A stretch of DNA of 64,000 nucleotides, from positions 470,456 through 534,455 of the forward strand of contig NZ_KE383936.1 in assembly GCF_000422865.1 (NCBI RefSeq), read 5' to 3'. Position 1 is the first letter of the stretch. Each line of letters starts with the position of its first letter. Both the position numbers and the translations under genes were made by a program. Positions 7,589 to 16,546 of the stretch are shown here, in pieces. The notes under the pieces were generated by a model. The model did not search any database, was not told the DNA's origin, and worked only from the letters and a program-made list of their open reading frames with translations. The DNA comes from Oceanospirillum maris DSM 6286. Lineage in GTDB: Bacteria; Pseudomonadota; Gammaproteobacteria; Pseudomonadales; Halomonadaceae.

Positions 7589-8935
7589 TTAAAGTGGATT
7601 ATAATACCAGAGTGATAAACTAGAAATTACCCACATGATGACACCGTAATGAAGGTTATTTTTTAGTGTTTGTTTAGCCGTGATAAAATACCGCCCCCTC
7701 AACGACAAGTTCATTCCTGACATAGGGCCGCAAGCGGTGCCTATACCCCAGCAAGCCAAAAATACCATCGCCAGTAGATCCATCGGCGGCTGAGTGGGTA
7801 GCAATAAGCCGCTTACCGTTGCAATACTGATCACCGGGTGAACCCCCAATAAAGACAGCAAAAGCATCACCAGCAGCAATAAAGAGGTTACAAGGGGTGT
7901 TAATTCAGGAATCGGTAGCTGATCTGCGTACAGTGTAAATAGTGTATTTAGTCCTGCCGCCATGGTGCCTGCGGCAAGAAAAAGCGCTAGCTCATTACCC
8001 ATCTTAGCCAGTCGGTTGTGGGTATGCTGGCGTAGCGTTTTAATCACAGGCTTACGCTTCAGATATAAAGCGCCTATGGCCGTTAAAGGCGATAAAATAC
8101 TAATAATTTGCAGTACCGATAGGGCTGGGAAAAAATGGTGGGCAGCAATAACCGCTAAAGCCAGAAATGCCGGTAAAGCTAGACTGCTAATCCGCATCGG
8201 ATAGCCTGTAAAACTAGCCGCCTTGGGGCGCAGTTCAAAATAGGTGATTAAAATACCAATCACTGCCATAGGAATACCTGCCTGCATAATATTCAGCAAT
8301 TGGGCGCCGGGAGCGTAGGTTAATGCCACGGCCACGGCGGCAAAAAAAGGTGACCAAAATGCACCGGCACAAAATGCACGGGAAAGCACCTGATGTTGCG
8401 TATTTTTAAGTGTATTACCGTCACTACTGGCAGCGGCAAAACGGTCGGCCATAATAAACACAATCGACATATTGATCACCGCACCAAACAGATGAACCCC
8501 GATTAAGGTTTGTTTTAACGCGGATCGACCTTTTGGTAATACTTCTGGCGTATCGCCTGACTCTTTTGTGGCCACCATAGATAAAAAACTGACTGCCATG
8601 AGCATCGATAAAAGATTGCCATTTGAACTTAGGGCATTTTGCCACGGCAGCACAGCGCCTTGATACCAACCCCAGCCCATACCCGACACACCAACGAGCA
8701 TTAATGCCCCCGCCTGTTGGCGAGTTGCCTTAGGAAGCTGGCTCCAGCTCATCAGCAACGCCAGCCATAGTAGCAAAGCCGGCCAAATTAATGGGAGTCC
8801 TGTGAAAGGCATGGATGCCGTCAGTAATAATGCACCCGCCATACAGCGACCAATAAGGCGATAGCGTAAGCTCGTTTCTAACGGGCCTATAGCAGGAGAA
8901 GGGCTTTGGGATGGTAGATCTTGGGATTGAGGCAC
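7589..8935 (-). CDS. Polytopic inner-membrane protein, transporter-like, function unknown
   Basis: A 448-residue, very hydrophobic protein with about 11-13 predicted membrane helices and a Pro/Ser-rich N-terminal tail. Features that stand out are SRAFCAGAFWSPFFAAVAVA in the middle, the loop GVHPVISIATVSGLLLP, and a C-terminal half with a Gly/Pro-rich CGPMSGMNLSLRGRYF segment. The layout recalls ion-transporter-superfamily permeases (ArsB/NhaD- or DctM-like fold), but I do not recognise a characterised family and do not assign a substrate. The start used is GTG with an AGG seven to eight bases upstream; a later ATG (residue 32) is possible. It is convergent with the DksA-like gene. Confidence 0.75.
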   Translation of the reverse strand: MPQSQDLPSQSPSPAIGPLETSLRYRLIGRCMAGALLLTASMPFTGLPLIWPALLLWLALLMSWSQLPKATRQQAGALMLVGVSGMGWGWYQGAVLPWQNALSSNGNLLSMLMAVSFLSMVATKESGDTPEVLPKGRSALKQTLIGVHLFGAVINMSIVFIMADRFAAASSDGNTLKNTQHQVLSRAFCAGAFWSPFFAAVAVALTYAPGAQLLNIMQAGIPMAVIGILITYFELRPKAASFTGYPMRISSLALPAFLALAVIAAHHFFPALSVLQIISILSPLTAIGALYLKRKPVIKTLRQHTHNRLAKMGNELALFLAAGTMAAGLNTLFTLYADQLPIPELTPLVTSLLLLVMLLLSLLGVHPVISIATVSGLLLPTQPPMDLLAMVFLACWGIGTACGPMSGMNLSLRGRYFITAKQTLKNNLHYGVIMWVISSLSLWYYNPL

Positions 8936-9248
8936 AGTAACCTACTTTAGCGTTTTAACATCAGAAGCGCGTTTTAATATTAGAAGTGCATTACTATATC
9001 AGAAATAATAGTGCGTTAATCCCGATATTAGATCAATCAAAACTGACCAAATGGTAGATAAAATAACGCAGCCGAAGCCAGAATCATACCGCTCCAATAA
9101 GCGGTCAATTTTTGGGACAGGGATTTATTCCTTTCATTTTATCCGACAAAATAATTGACCAGACCTTGCTTTCTTTGGGCTTGAGCTATGATGATTTCCT
9201 GTTATGCTCTGCGCTCTTTTTTTACCACCATTCTGTTGAGGTTATTCC
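8936..9248. other. Divergent spacer between the membrane-protein gene and trmA
   Basis: This 313-base region holds the promoters of two divergent genes. On the minus strand there is a 16-codon hydrophobic mini-ORF (9037-9087) that may be a leader peptide or a chance frame. No terminator or RNA gene is recognised. Confidence 0.4.
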
Positions 9249-10349
9249 GTGGCCCTACCTGTTGTTGAACCTGAAAACTATACAACTCTGCTTGAAGAGA
9301 AAGCCAACCGGATTCGTGCTCAGTTCACGGCTTTTAACCCACCAGAATTAGAAGTGTTTGGGTCTCCCGCTAGCCACTATCGTATGCGTGCTGAGTTTCG
9401 TCTTTGGCACGAAGGTGATGACCTTTTTTATGTTATGTTTGATGTGGGCGAAGATCCAAAAACAGATCGTAAAACTGTGCGTATGGATCAGTACCCAGTG
9501 GCGAATGAACGTATTAATGAATTGATGCCCACACTATTGGATGCCATTCGCGATATACCGGAACTGCGCCGTCGTTTATTCCAAGTTGAGTTTCTAACCA
9601 GCCAATCCGGTGAAGCCCTAATCACCTTAATCTACCATCGTCCATTAGGTGATGAATGGGACGTGCTGGCCCGTGATCTGCAAGCCAAGCTGGGTGTCTC
9701 TATTATTGGCCGAAGCCGCAAGCAGCGTGTGGTGCTGGATGTGGACTATGTGATTGAAACCATGCAGGTGGGTGAGCGAACTTTAGAATATCAGCAGGTT
9801 GAAAGCAGTTTTACCCAGCCAAATGCAGCCCTATGTGAAAAGATGTTGAACTGGGCGGTGGATGTCAGCAAAGACATTGGCGGTGATCTGGTTGAGCTTT
9901 ACTGCGGCAACGGTAACTTTACTTTGGCACTGGCAGAAAACTTTGATTATGTTGTCGCAACCGAAATATCGAAAACATCGGTACGCTCGGCTCACTTTAA
10001 TATCGAACGTAATCGTATCGACAATGTACAGGTTGCCCGTGTTTCCAGTGAAGAGTTTAGCGAGGCACTTGCCGGTAAAACAGAGATGCGCCGCTTAGAG
10101 GGATTTGATCTGGCGAATCGAAACTTCACTACGGTATTGGTTGATCCACCACGGGCGGGTTTAGATGAGAATACGGTAAAACAGATCGCCCTGTATGATC
10201 ATATTATCTATGTCTCTTGTAATCCCGATACGCTCTACGACAACCTGCTTGAATTAAACAAAACGCACAAAGTTGTGCGCTTTGCATTATTTGACCAATT
10301 TCCCTATACCCACCATATCGAAAGCGGCGTTTTCCTCGTTCGTCGTTAA
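9249..10349 (+). CDS. trmA: tRNA (uracil-5-)-methyltransferase TrmA
   Basis: TrmA makes 5-methyluridine at position 54 of the tRNA T-loop from S-adenosylmethionine. The protein has 366 residues, the same length as in E. coli. The SAM-binding motif ELYCGNGNFTL lies at 216-226, LVDPPRAGLD at 297-306, the catalytic cysteine is Cys324 in YVSCNP, and the general base is Glu358 in HHIESG; both catalytic positions match E. coli numbering. The start is GTG with GAGG seven bases upstream. The stop is only 6 bases from the stop of the convergent batD-like gene. Confidence 0.96.
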   Translation: MALPVVEPENYTTLLEEKANRIRAQFTAFNPPELEVFGSPASHYRMRAEFRLWHEGDDLFYVMFDVGEDPKTDRKTVRMDQYPVANERINELMPTLLDAIRDIPELRRRLFQVEFLTSQSGEALITLIYHRPLGDEWDVLARDLQAKLGVSIIGRSRKQRVVLDVDYVIETMQVGERTLEYQQVESSFTQPNAALCEKMLNWAVDVSKDIGGDLVELYCGNGNFTLALAENFDYVVATEISKTSVRSAHFNIERNRIDNVQVARVSSEEFSEALAGKTEMRRLEGFDLANRNFTTVLVDPPRAGLDENTVKQIALYDHIIYVSCNPDTLYDNLLELNKTHKVVRFALFDQFPYTHHIESGVFLVRR

Positions 10350-10355
10350 GTTATC

Positions 10356-12041
10356 CTAAGGGTAGAGCTTGGGCAATGCCTGTCCAGGCTCACCTTTCGC
10401 TAAGTGAACAGACTTACTCGCTTTGGCCATGACTCGGCCATCCCATAGCTCTGGTTGGGCGACAGGGCCAAACAAGCTGTACTGCAACTGACTTAAAGCT
10501 TGGTCAAAATCTGGCGTGGTTTGTGGTGCTTCATGTTGATGCCATTTTTGCCATGCATCCCATGCTGCCCGAGCTTGGTTCTGTTGGCAGGCATTCATCA
10601 ATGCTTGTCTGAAAATAGGGTTCTCCTGTTTGGTTACGCTTGGTGTCTGGCCTGGAGTGGGCTTGGGGGTGCTATGCCAAAGCTGCAAATTAACACGCTG
10701 GAGCTGTTGGCGAGTTTGCCGCCAAAATAGCGCTAACAAGAGACTAATAACAACCAAGGCTAAACTTAATAATTGCCATAACAGGACTGAATGTCCATCG
10801 ACAGGGGGCGTTTGTACGGTGTTGTTGGGCTCTTGGTTGGCAGGTTCCAAAACAGGCTCTGCTACTCGATTAGGATCAGGGCTGATGGATAAGCTGAGAG
10901 CATCAACAGAGGCGTACTCTAGTTGGTCTGTTTGTGTATTCCACCAGGGGATACTGATTTTAGGCAGTAATAAATGCTCTGCTTGAGTTGGAATAAGGGC
11001 TATATTTAGATTTTTTGTGCCGGTAATACTAGCATCCGCCGCGTTGAGGTTTAGCGGAAGGTCTTCCAGTTGTGGTTGCTCTGGGTATTGGCGTAGCAGA
11101 GGTTGCTGTGCCATAACGATAGGCGGTAGCTGTGCGGCGGTTAAACCTTCTGCATTTAGCGTAAGGGTGCGAGTTAGCGGTGTTCCTTCCTGCCATTGGG
11201 CAAAATTACCACTCCATTTCTCACTTAGGGTTAAGGCTTTTGCCGGTAGCCACTGAGCATTCTGAGGGAAGGCATCCGGCACAGGCTTAACGGTTATTTT
11301 GTGCTCTGGACTTTGGATGCGAATATGTTTTAAACCACCCAATGAATAGCGGTTTTGAAGGCGCACACGACCACTAAATGTTTGTGGTGGAATGACCAGT
11401 TCACCGCTGCTCTGAGGGTAAAGAGCAAACTGCCACTCTGCCACGTTGTAGAGTCGGCCATCAATTTTGGCCTCAAAGTCCTTACGATTACCCAGCTGTA
11501 CTGTTAGCACATTATCAAGCTCTAGATCCGTTAAGCCATGGTCGGATATGCTGGTGGCGTAATACAGTCGCAGAGTGTAAATCAGCTGTTGTTGCACATA
11601 GATACTGTCTTCTTGATCAATTTCACTGTGTAGAAAGATATCGGCGGTGGCATTGGTATTTTGTGGTGGTGGCTGTACTTCTAAGGTAATGGGTTGGCTT
11701 TTAAGGTTGCCTAGGGAGATCTCTGGAATAATTAATGTGCCTGAACGTTTGGGTAACAAGGATATTTCCCATAGACGCTCAGACTGATTTTCACCATTGA
11801 TGATTTGAATATTGGTTCTGACCTGTTGAGCCAATACCTCAAAATCTTGATATAGCTCACTTAGGTCTGGCTCACCAGTAAGCTGTAGGCCGGGGGTGCG
11901 AAGAGACAGTGTTACGGTTTCATTTTGCGTTAAACGATTACGGTCGACACTAGCCTTTAAGTCATTGGCAATTGCATACTGGCTAACGAGTAATAGGCCG
12001 GTCAATAGACTGAAAAATAAACTCAGGTATCGGTTTACCAT
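10356..12041 (-). CDS. BatD-family protein (aerotolerance operon)
   Basis: A 561-residue exported membrane-anchored protein of the BatD family (PF13584). A signal peptide at about 1-25 (LLTGLLLVSQYAIAN) is followed by several beta-rich domains. A transmembrane segment lies at about 425-445 (LLWQLLSLALVVISLLLALF), and a cytoplasmic C-terminal tail follows. Bat proteins are thought to form a membrane complex with the BatA/BatB von Willebrand proteins and a MoxR ATPase; the molecular role is unsettled. It is the last gene of the six-gene operon, and its ATG overlaps the preceding stop by 7 bases. Confidence 0.88.
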   Translation of the reverse strand: MVNRYLSLFFSLLTGLLLVSQYAIANDLKASVDRNRLTQNETVTLSLRTPGLQLTGEPDLSELYQDFEVLAQQVRTNIQIINGENQSERLWEISLLPKRSGTLIIPEISLGNLKSQPITLEVQPPPQNTNATADIFLHSEIDQEDSIYVQQQLIYTLRLYYATSISDHGLTDLELDNVLTVQLGNRKDFEAKIDGRLYNVAEWQFALYPQSSGELVIPPQTFSGRVRLQNRYSLGGLKHIRIQSPEHKITVKPVPDAFPQNAQWLPAKALTLSEKWSGNFAQWQEGTPLTRTLTLNAEGLTAAQLPPIVMAQQPLLRQYPEQPQLEDLPLNLNAADASITGTKNLNIALIPTQAEHLLLPKISIPWWNTQTDQLEYASVDALSLSISPDPNRVAEPVLEPANQEPNNTVQTPPVDGHSVLLWQLLSLALVVISLLLALFWRQTRQQLQRVNLQLWHSTPKPTPGQTPSVTKQENPIFRQALMNACQQNQARAAWDAWQKWHQHEAPQTTPDFDQALSQLQYSLFGPVAQPELWDGRVMAKASKSVHLAKGEPGQALPKLYP

Positions 12042-13867
12042 GGTGATCGTCCTTCTGGTAACGCCTGTTGGCGCTGTATGGCTTCAAACTCAAATTTACG
12101 GCGGAGCAGGCCAGCAGGGTCATCGGGGACACGGCGTAACCACTGCTCTAGAGATAATTCTTCTTCACTCATCGGTTGCTGAGTGCTCGGTGCTTGGTTT
12201 TTTAGGGCTTGATTTTGAGCCGGACCCTGACTCGGGCTTTGGGGTTCCGCACTGTCTGGTGCTTTATTCTCAGGATTATCTGGCTCTGAACGTGCGTCTT
12301 CTACCGATGGACTTGGTTTATTAGTACCAAACTCAGATTCTTGGCCCAGTGATTGACTGGGCTGCGACTCTGCGGATTGACCTGATTGTTGGCTTTTATC
12401 GCCCTGTTGATTGTTATTACTGTGTTGATTGTTATTACTGTGTTGCTTGTTCTCGCCCTGTTGGGCTTCTTGGTTCTTTTCTTGATCTGCCGCTTTTTCT
12501 TTCTGAGATGATTGGGACTGTTGCTGTTTCTTTAGCAATTTTTCGACAATTTCTCGGTTGATTTCAGCATCTTTCAGTTGTGGTTCCTTCTCAAGGGCTG
12601 AGCTGTAAGCCGCAATAGCTTCATCAAAACGCCCTAGCTTAGCCAGCGCATTACCACGGTTGTAATGGGCTTGGGGGCTATCGTTTTTAGCAAATTCAGA
12701 TACAGCAGCGTCATAATCTTTCTGACGATAGTGGGCGCTACCCAGCCAGAGCGGATCTTGTAGTAGCTGTTCTGCTTCCTGGTATTTACCCTGCTCAAAG
12801 GCCTGTTCGCCTTGGGTTTGTGGTGCGTCTTCCCATAGAGCGTAAGCAGGTTTTGGTAAGGGAAGTAATAACAGTAAAGGAATAAGCATCAACCAGTTAC
12901 GCCGAAATGCTAGGGCCGCTAAAGGCAGTACCGGCAGTAGAAACCAGTGGCCTTGCTCCACCCAAAGAGGAACCTGAGCTTTTTCCTCTTTGATCTGCTG
13001 TTGATCCAGTTCTTTCGGTAGCAGTTGCTCTAAATCTTGATTGTTAAGTGTAATCGGGTGGATTAAAGCCCCTACAGATTGAGCGAACTGATTGAGCGCC
13101 GTGAAATTCACTTGGCTGATAATGACATTGCCTTGTTGGTCTTTAACAAAGCCTTTATCGCTTAGCGGGATCGGCGCGCCCTCTTGAGTACCCACCACCA
13201 TTAGGCTTAGTTTGACACCCTTTGGTAACTGTTTACGAATGGCTTTCTGAGCGGATTCATCAAGGCCATCGGTAATCAGCAATAGCCGCGCTTTTTGGAA
13301 GCCAGACTGCTTGACTAACGTTAGTGCTTTTTCAACGCCATGTTCCGCAGCACTGCCTAGCTGAGGCATCATGAGTGGATCAAGGGCGGGCAGTAAATTA
13401 CGAATGGTCGCGGTATCTTGGGTTAGCGGTGTTACGGTGTAAGCATTGCCGCTGTAAACCACAAGAGCTGACATGCCCTCTTTTCGCTGTTTGAGTAGGT
13501 CATGTAGCTTTTGCTTGCTGCGCGTTATACGGTTGGGTTGGCTATCTTCTGCCAGCATCGACAGCGATAGATCAAGTACGATAACCAAGTTATCTTGCTT
13601 GCTTAGTACGGGGCGAGATTGTTGGCTCCAGCTTGGCCCAGCCACGGCAAAGCCGGTCAGAATGAGTGCGATCAGTGTCCAGAGTAAATAGCTGGGCTGT
13701 TTTTTAGGCTTAGCCAGTAATTGCTGTTGTAGATCGGGGCGCATACGGTCTTGCCACGGATTACTGGCGTGACGAAACCGTAGATACCAAAGTACCTGCA
13801 AAATAACGATGGGAATAAACAGTAATGCCCAAGGGCGTGCAAAGTGAAAGCTATCCAGTAGTTCCAA
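12035..13867 (-). CDS. BatB/BatC-like protein: VWA domain fused to TPR domain
   Basis: A 610-residue membrane protein that combines BatB (von Willebrand A) and BatC (TPR). N-terminal helices at about 13-30 and 60-80 precede the VWA domain, whose metal-binding MIDAS motif DLSLS (in VIVLDLSLSMLAED) is intact. Two more helices lie at about 310-350. TPR repeats follow (AHYNRGNALAKLGRFDEAI and neighbours), then a Gln/Asn/Ser-rich low-complexity tail of about 120 residues with a duplicated QHSNNN. The C-terminus ends in a conserved WLRRVPDDPAGLLRRKF segment. Fused BatB-BatC forms are common in Proteobacteria. The VWA domain faces the periplasm by topology. Confidence 0.9.
   Translation of the reverse strand: MELLDSFHFARPWALLFIPIVILQVLWYLRFRHASNPWQDRMRPDLQQQLLAKPKKQPSYLLWTLIALILTGFAVAGPSWSQQSRPVLSKQDNLVIVLDLSLSMLAEDSQPNRITRSKQKLHDLLKQRKEGMSALVVYSGNAYTVTPLTQDTATIRNLLPALDPLMMPQLGSAAEHGVEKALTLVKQSGFQKARLLLITDGLDESAQKAIRKQLPKGVKLSLMVVGTQEGAPIPLSDKGFVKDQQGNVIISQVNFTALNQFAQSVGALIHPITLNNQDLEQLLPKELDQQQIKEEKAQVPLWVEQGHWFLLPVLPLAALAFRRNWLMLIPLLLLLPLPKPAYALWEDAPQTQGEQAFEQGKYQEAEQLLQDPLWLGSAHYRQKDYDAAVSEFAKNDSPQAHYNRGNALAKLGRFDEAIAAYSSALEKEPQLKDAEINREIVEKLLKKQQQSQSSQKEKAADQEKNQEAQQGENKQHSNNNQHSNNNQQGDKSQQSGQSAESQPSQSLGQESEFGTNKPSPSVEDARSEPDNPENKAPDSAEPQSPSQGPAQNQALKNQAPSTQQPMSEEELSLEQWLRRVPDDPAGLLRRKFEFEAIQRQQALPEGRSPW
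12405..12440 (-). repeat. Two perfect tandem copies of an 18-bp unit inside the BatB/C gene
   Basis: The unit TGTTGATTGTTATTACTG occurs twice back to back (12405-12422 and 12423-12440). On the coding strand it encodes the QHSNNN hexapeptide twice, in the low-complexity linker. The length is a multiple of three, so copy-number change would keep the frame. Confidence 0.9.
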
Positions 13868-13912
13868 CGTTACTTCCTACCTTGATCGCTATTGAATCGA
13901 ATATGGCGGATA

Positions 13913-14998
13913 TTATCCATCGTTTGAGACCTGCTCTCGCCAATAAACAATAAGCCAGCGTATTGTAAACGCGACGATTAAAGAGGCAAATATTAGCAGT
14001 AAAGGCCAGTGCATCAAGCTGTGTTGTGGTCGAAAGACTTGAGCTTGTTGTTCGATTGGCTCTAGGCGATCAAGTTCCCGATAAATAGCATCAAGCTCTT
14101 CTGTGCTGCGCGCTCGAAAATAGCTACCACCGGTATTACGGGCGATACTGCGTAGAGTTGTCTCATCAAGATCTTGAGATGGGTTAATACGGCGGGTTAG
14201 GCCAAATAGCGTTTGGACCTCCAATTCGTCCGCGCCAATACCAATCGTATAAATTTTAAGTTTTTGCCCTGCTGCTAATTGGGCGGCCTGTATTGGATCT
14301 ATTGCCCCTGCTGTATTCGCCCCGTCAGTGAGCAAAATAACCACGCGGCCATCTTCTGGCTGCTCTTTGAGCCGTTTAATCCCCAGCCCGATAGCATCAC
14401 CAATAGCGGTTTGATCTCCGGCCATACGCAGCTGAATCTCTTTTAATTGTGCCGAAACAGTGTTGCGGTCATGGGTCATAGGAACATGAAGATAGGCTTG
14501 AGTACCAAAAACGATAAGACCAAGACGATCACCTTCACGGCGCAAGACAAAGTCTGAGACGATTTTTTTAACGGCAGTTAACCGATCCGTGCGTTCGCCG
14601 TTAAGTAGCATGTCATCCATTTGCATACTGCCGGATATATCAACCGCGAGCATTAAGTCATGGCCTTTATTGGGCAGAGGAATGGGGTCTCCAACCCATT
14701 GAGGATGAGCGCCAGCCATTAGTAATAGCAGCCAAAGCCAGCAACCGATGATTAAACGGCGTAGCTTACGTTGGCTGCGAAGCGTACCGCTTTTTATATT
14801 TTGCTGAGCGCTTAACCACGCAACGCGTAATCGGTAATGACGGGGAGGCGCTGGCGGAAGAAAGCGATACACTAGCCAAGGCAGGGGCAGCAAAATAAAG
14901 ATCCACGGCCAGACAAAATGAATCTGGGTTAGAAATGCCAATGGGCCAGAAAAAAGCTCCAGTTGGGCTAGCCCGTTTAAAGCTGTCGTTTGATCCAC
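13913..14998 (-). CDS. BatA-like VWA-domain membrane protein
   Basis: A 361-residue protein of the BatA type. Hydrophobic segments occur near 27-48 and 85-103. The VWA domain has the MIDAS motif DISGS in LAVDISGSMQMDDM, the later conserved Thr in GDQTAIGDAI, and the Asp in LLTDGANTAG. A C-terminal helix (about 332-352) anchors it again. The start is GTG with GAGG about ten bases upstream, and it overlaps the DUF4381 gene by 22 bases. It sits in the standard place between DUF4381 and BatB. Confidence 0.9.
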   Translation of the reverse strand: MDQTTALNGLAQLELFSGPLAFLTQIHFVWPWIFILLPLPWLVYRFLPPAPPRHYRLRVAWLSAQQNIKSGTLRSQRKLRRLIIGCWLWLLLLMAGAHPQWVGDPIPLPNKGHDLMLAVDISGSMQMDDMLLNGERTDRLTAVKKIVSDFVLRREGDRLGLIVFGTQAYLHVPMTHDRNTVSAQLKEIQLRMAGDQTAIGDAIGLGIKRLKEQPEDGRVVILLTDGANTAGAIDPIQAAQLAAGQKLKIYTIGIGADELEVQTLFGLTRRINPSQDLDETTLRSIARNTGGSYFRARSTEELDAIYRELDRLEPIEQQAQVFRPQHSLMHWPLLLIFASLIVAFTIRWLIVYWREQVSNDG

Positions 14999-15471
14999 TG
15001 TTTTACCACCTCAATCAAGGCGTGTTCATCAAAATCATCAGGTGATGGCTGATAGGCCTGTATCAGAACTTGGCCAATGCCTTGGCTGAAATCTTTGGTT
15101 CGGCCACTGCGGTCAAGAAATTCAAGCCAATATTTACCGGTTAATGGCGATATTTTTTCACGATCGTAATTGATCATTGCCATGCGTCGCAACAGGGTGT
15201 TGAGTTCATTTAAAAGCTGCTGGCGTTGACCGTGACTTTCAAATCGAGCCTGCATTTGAACCAATTCATTCAGCGCGTAACGGCGGGTTCTTGTTCTCAA
15301 GTAATAACGGCGAATAGCGATAATAAAGATTAATGTGGTAACGAGACTGAAAACCGAAACCCACCAAACATTTAAGCTGGGCGTCCAGCCACCGGTGGGG
15401 GCCGGAATATGTATATCTTTTAGCTGATCCAATAGTTTGGCAGCTTCTTGTGTGACGTGTTCGGTGCTCAT
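14977..15471 (-). CDS. DUF4381-domain membrane protein of the Bat/MoxR operon
   Basis: A 164-residue protein with one transmembrane helix at about 35-53 (VFSLVTTLIFIIAIRRYYL) and a cytoplasmic helical domain. The position between the DUF58 and BatA genes and the motif GKYWLEFLDR fit DUF4381 (PF14316). No enzymatic function is known. An AGGAG ribosome binding site precedes the ATG by about 9 bases. It probably belongs to the membrane complex worked by the MoxR ATPase. Confidence 0.85.
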   Translation of the reverse strand: MSTEHVTQEAAKLLDQLKDIHIPAPTGGWTPSLNVWWVSVFSLVTTLIFIIAIRRYYLRTRTRRYALNELVQMQARFESHGQRQQLLNELNTLLRRMAMINYDREKISPLTGKYWLEFLDRSGRTKDFSQGIGQVLIQAYQPSPDDFDEHALIEVVKQWIKRQL

Positions 15472-15568
15472 TCAGCGGGGCTCCTGCCGAGCTTTAAGTA
15501 TTTGTTGCTGTTGCAGTTTTTGATTATGGCACTTTGAGGTTCCGCATTATAGCGGGTAACGATGGATT

Positions 15569-16546
15569 TTACCGAATCGCCTTAGAAAAAAACTGTTTCA
15601 GCTTGTCAGCCGGAAGCTCCTGTGTCGACAGGGGAATAAAGTGGCCTCGGGCTTTCTGAATGCTTTGCTTTAATGCTTCTTGGTGCAGATTAAACTCATT
15701 ACGATAACGTTTCTGTTCATCTGTTCTGGTGCCGTCGTAATAGAAATCCTGTTCTCCATCAGTAAGAAAGCAGGATGTACCTGGCAGCTCTTTTTCTAGC
15801 GGGTCAGTGACATGGATGGCAACAAGGTTATGGTTGCGACTGATTTGGCTTAATGCGGCATGATCGCTAAGATCCAAAGACCAAAAGTCACTGATTAAAA
15901 TAACAAGACTGCCATGTCCTTTCTGTGCGGCCATTTGTCGCAGTATTTGATTCATACGACCGGATGGAGAGCGACTACTGGCCTTGGTGATTGTTTGTCC
16001 AAGATCACAGCTGCTTTTTAATAGAGGCAGTAGGCCCTTATGTCGCGCCTTAGGTTTGATTAAACGGTTTTCTTGTCCATTAAATACCATACCGCCGCAG
16101 CGATCCCCTTGATCACTAAATGCCCAGCCTAAGGTTGCTGCTATATTAGCCGCTTGCTCTGCTTTACTACGAAGGCTGCCAAATAACATGGATGCGGACA
16201 GATCAACAATCAAATGAACAGGGCGCTCACGTTCTTCTAGGAAAACCTTAGTGTGTGGGCGGCGCGTGCGAGCGGTGACTTTCCAATCCATCAGGCGGAT
16301 ATCATCACCGGGCTGGTAGTTACGGATTTCGCTTAACTCCATCCCTCGGCCCTGTTGGCGTGAGCGATGCTGTCCTGCCAGCGTCGAACCTGTAGGGGAG
16401 CGTAAATTCGGCCCGATAAGCCCTTTGTGCTCCTGCAGGCGGGACAAGTGCTCTAAGTTGAGCTCTGGCAAAAAGGGTGCGCTGGTATCCAGTGATAAGG
16501 TTGGTTGGATACTCTTACGAATCTGTTGCCAAGCGGATTGAAACAT
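15569..16546 (-). CDS. DUF58-domain protein (VWA-like) of the MoxR operon
   Basis: A 325-residue soluble protein of the DUF58 family (PF01882). The diagnostic block GRGMELSEIRNYQPGDDIRL is at about residues 66-85, followed by DWKVTARTRRPHTKVFLEE. A VWA-like fold follows, with the MIDAS-type DLSAS in LIVDLSASMLFGS. The ATG overlaps the moxR stop by one base (TAATG), which implies translational coupling with the ATPase. DUF58 proteins are regular partners of MoxR. Confidence 0.9.
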   Translation of the reverse strand: MFQSAWQQIRKSIQPTLSLDTSAPFLPELNLEHLSRLQEHKGLIGPNLRSPTGSTLAGQHRSRQQGRGMELSEIRNYQPGDDIRLMDWKVTARTRRPHTKVFLEERERPVHLIVDLSASMLFGSLRSKAEQAANIAATLGWAFSDQGDRCGGMVFNGQENRLIKPKARHKGLLPLLKSSCDLGQTITKASSRSPSGRMNQILRQMAAQKGHGSLVILISDFWSLDLSDHAALSQISRNHNLVAIHVTDPLEKELPGTSCFLTDGEQDFYYDGTRTDEQKRYRNEFNLHQEALKQSIQKARGHFIPLSTQELPADKLKQFFSKAIR

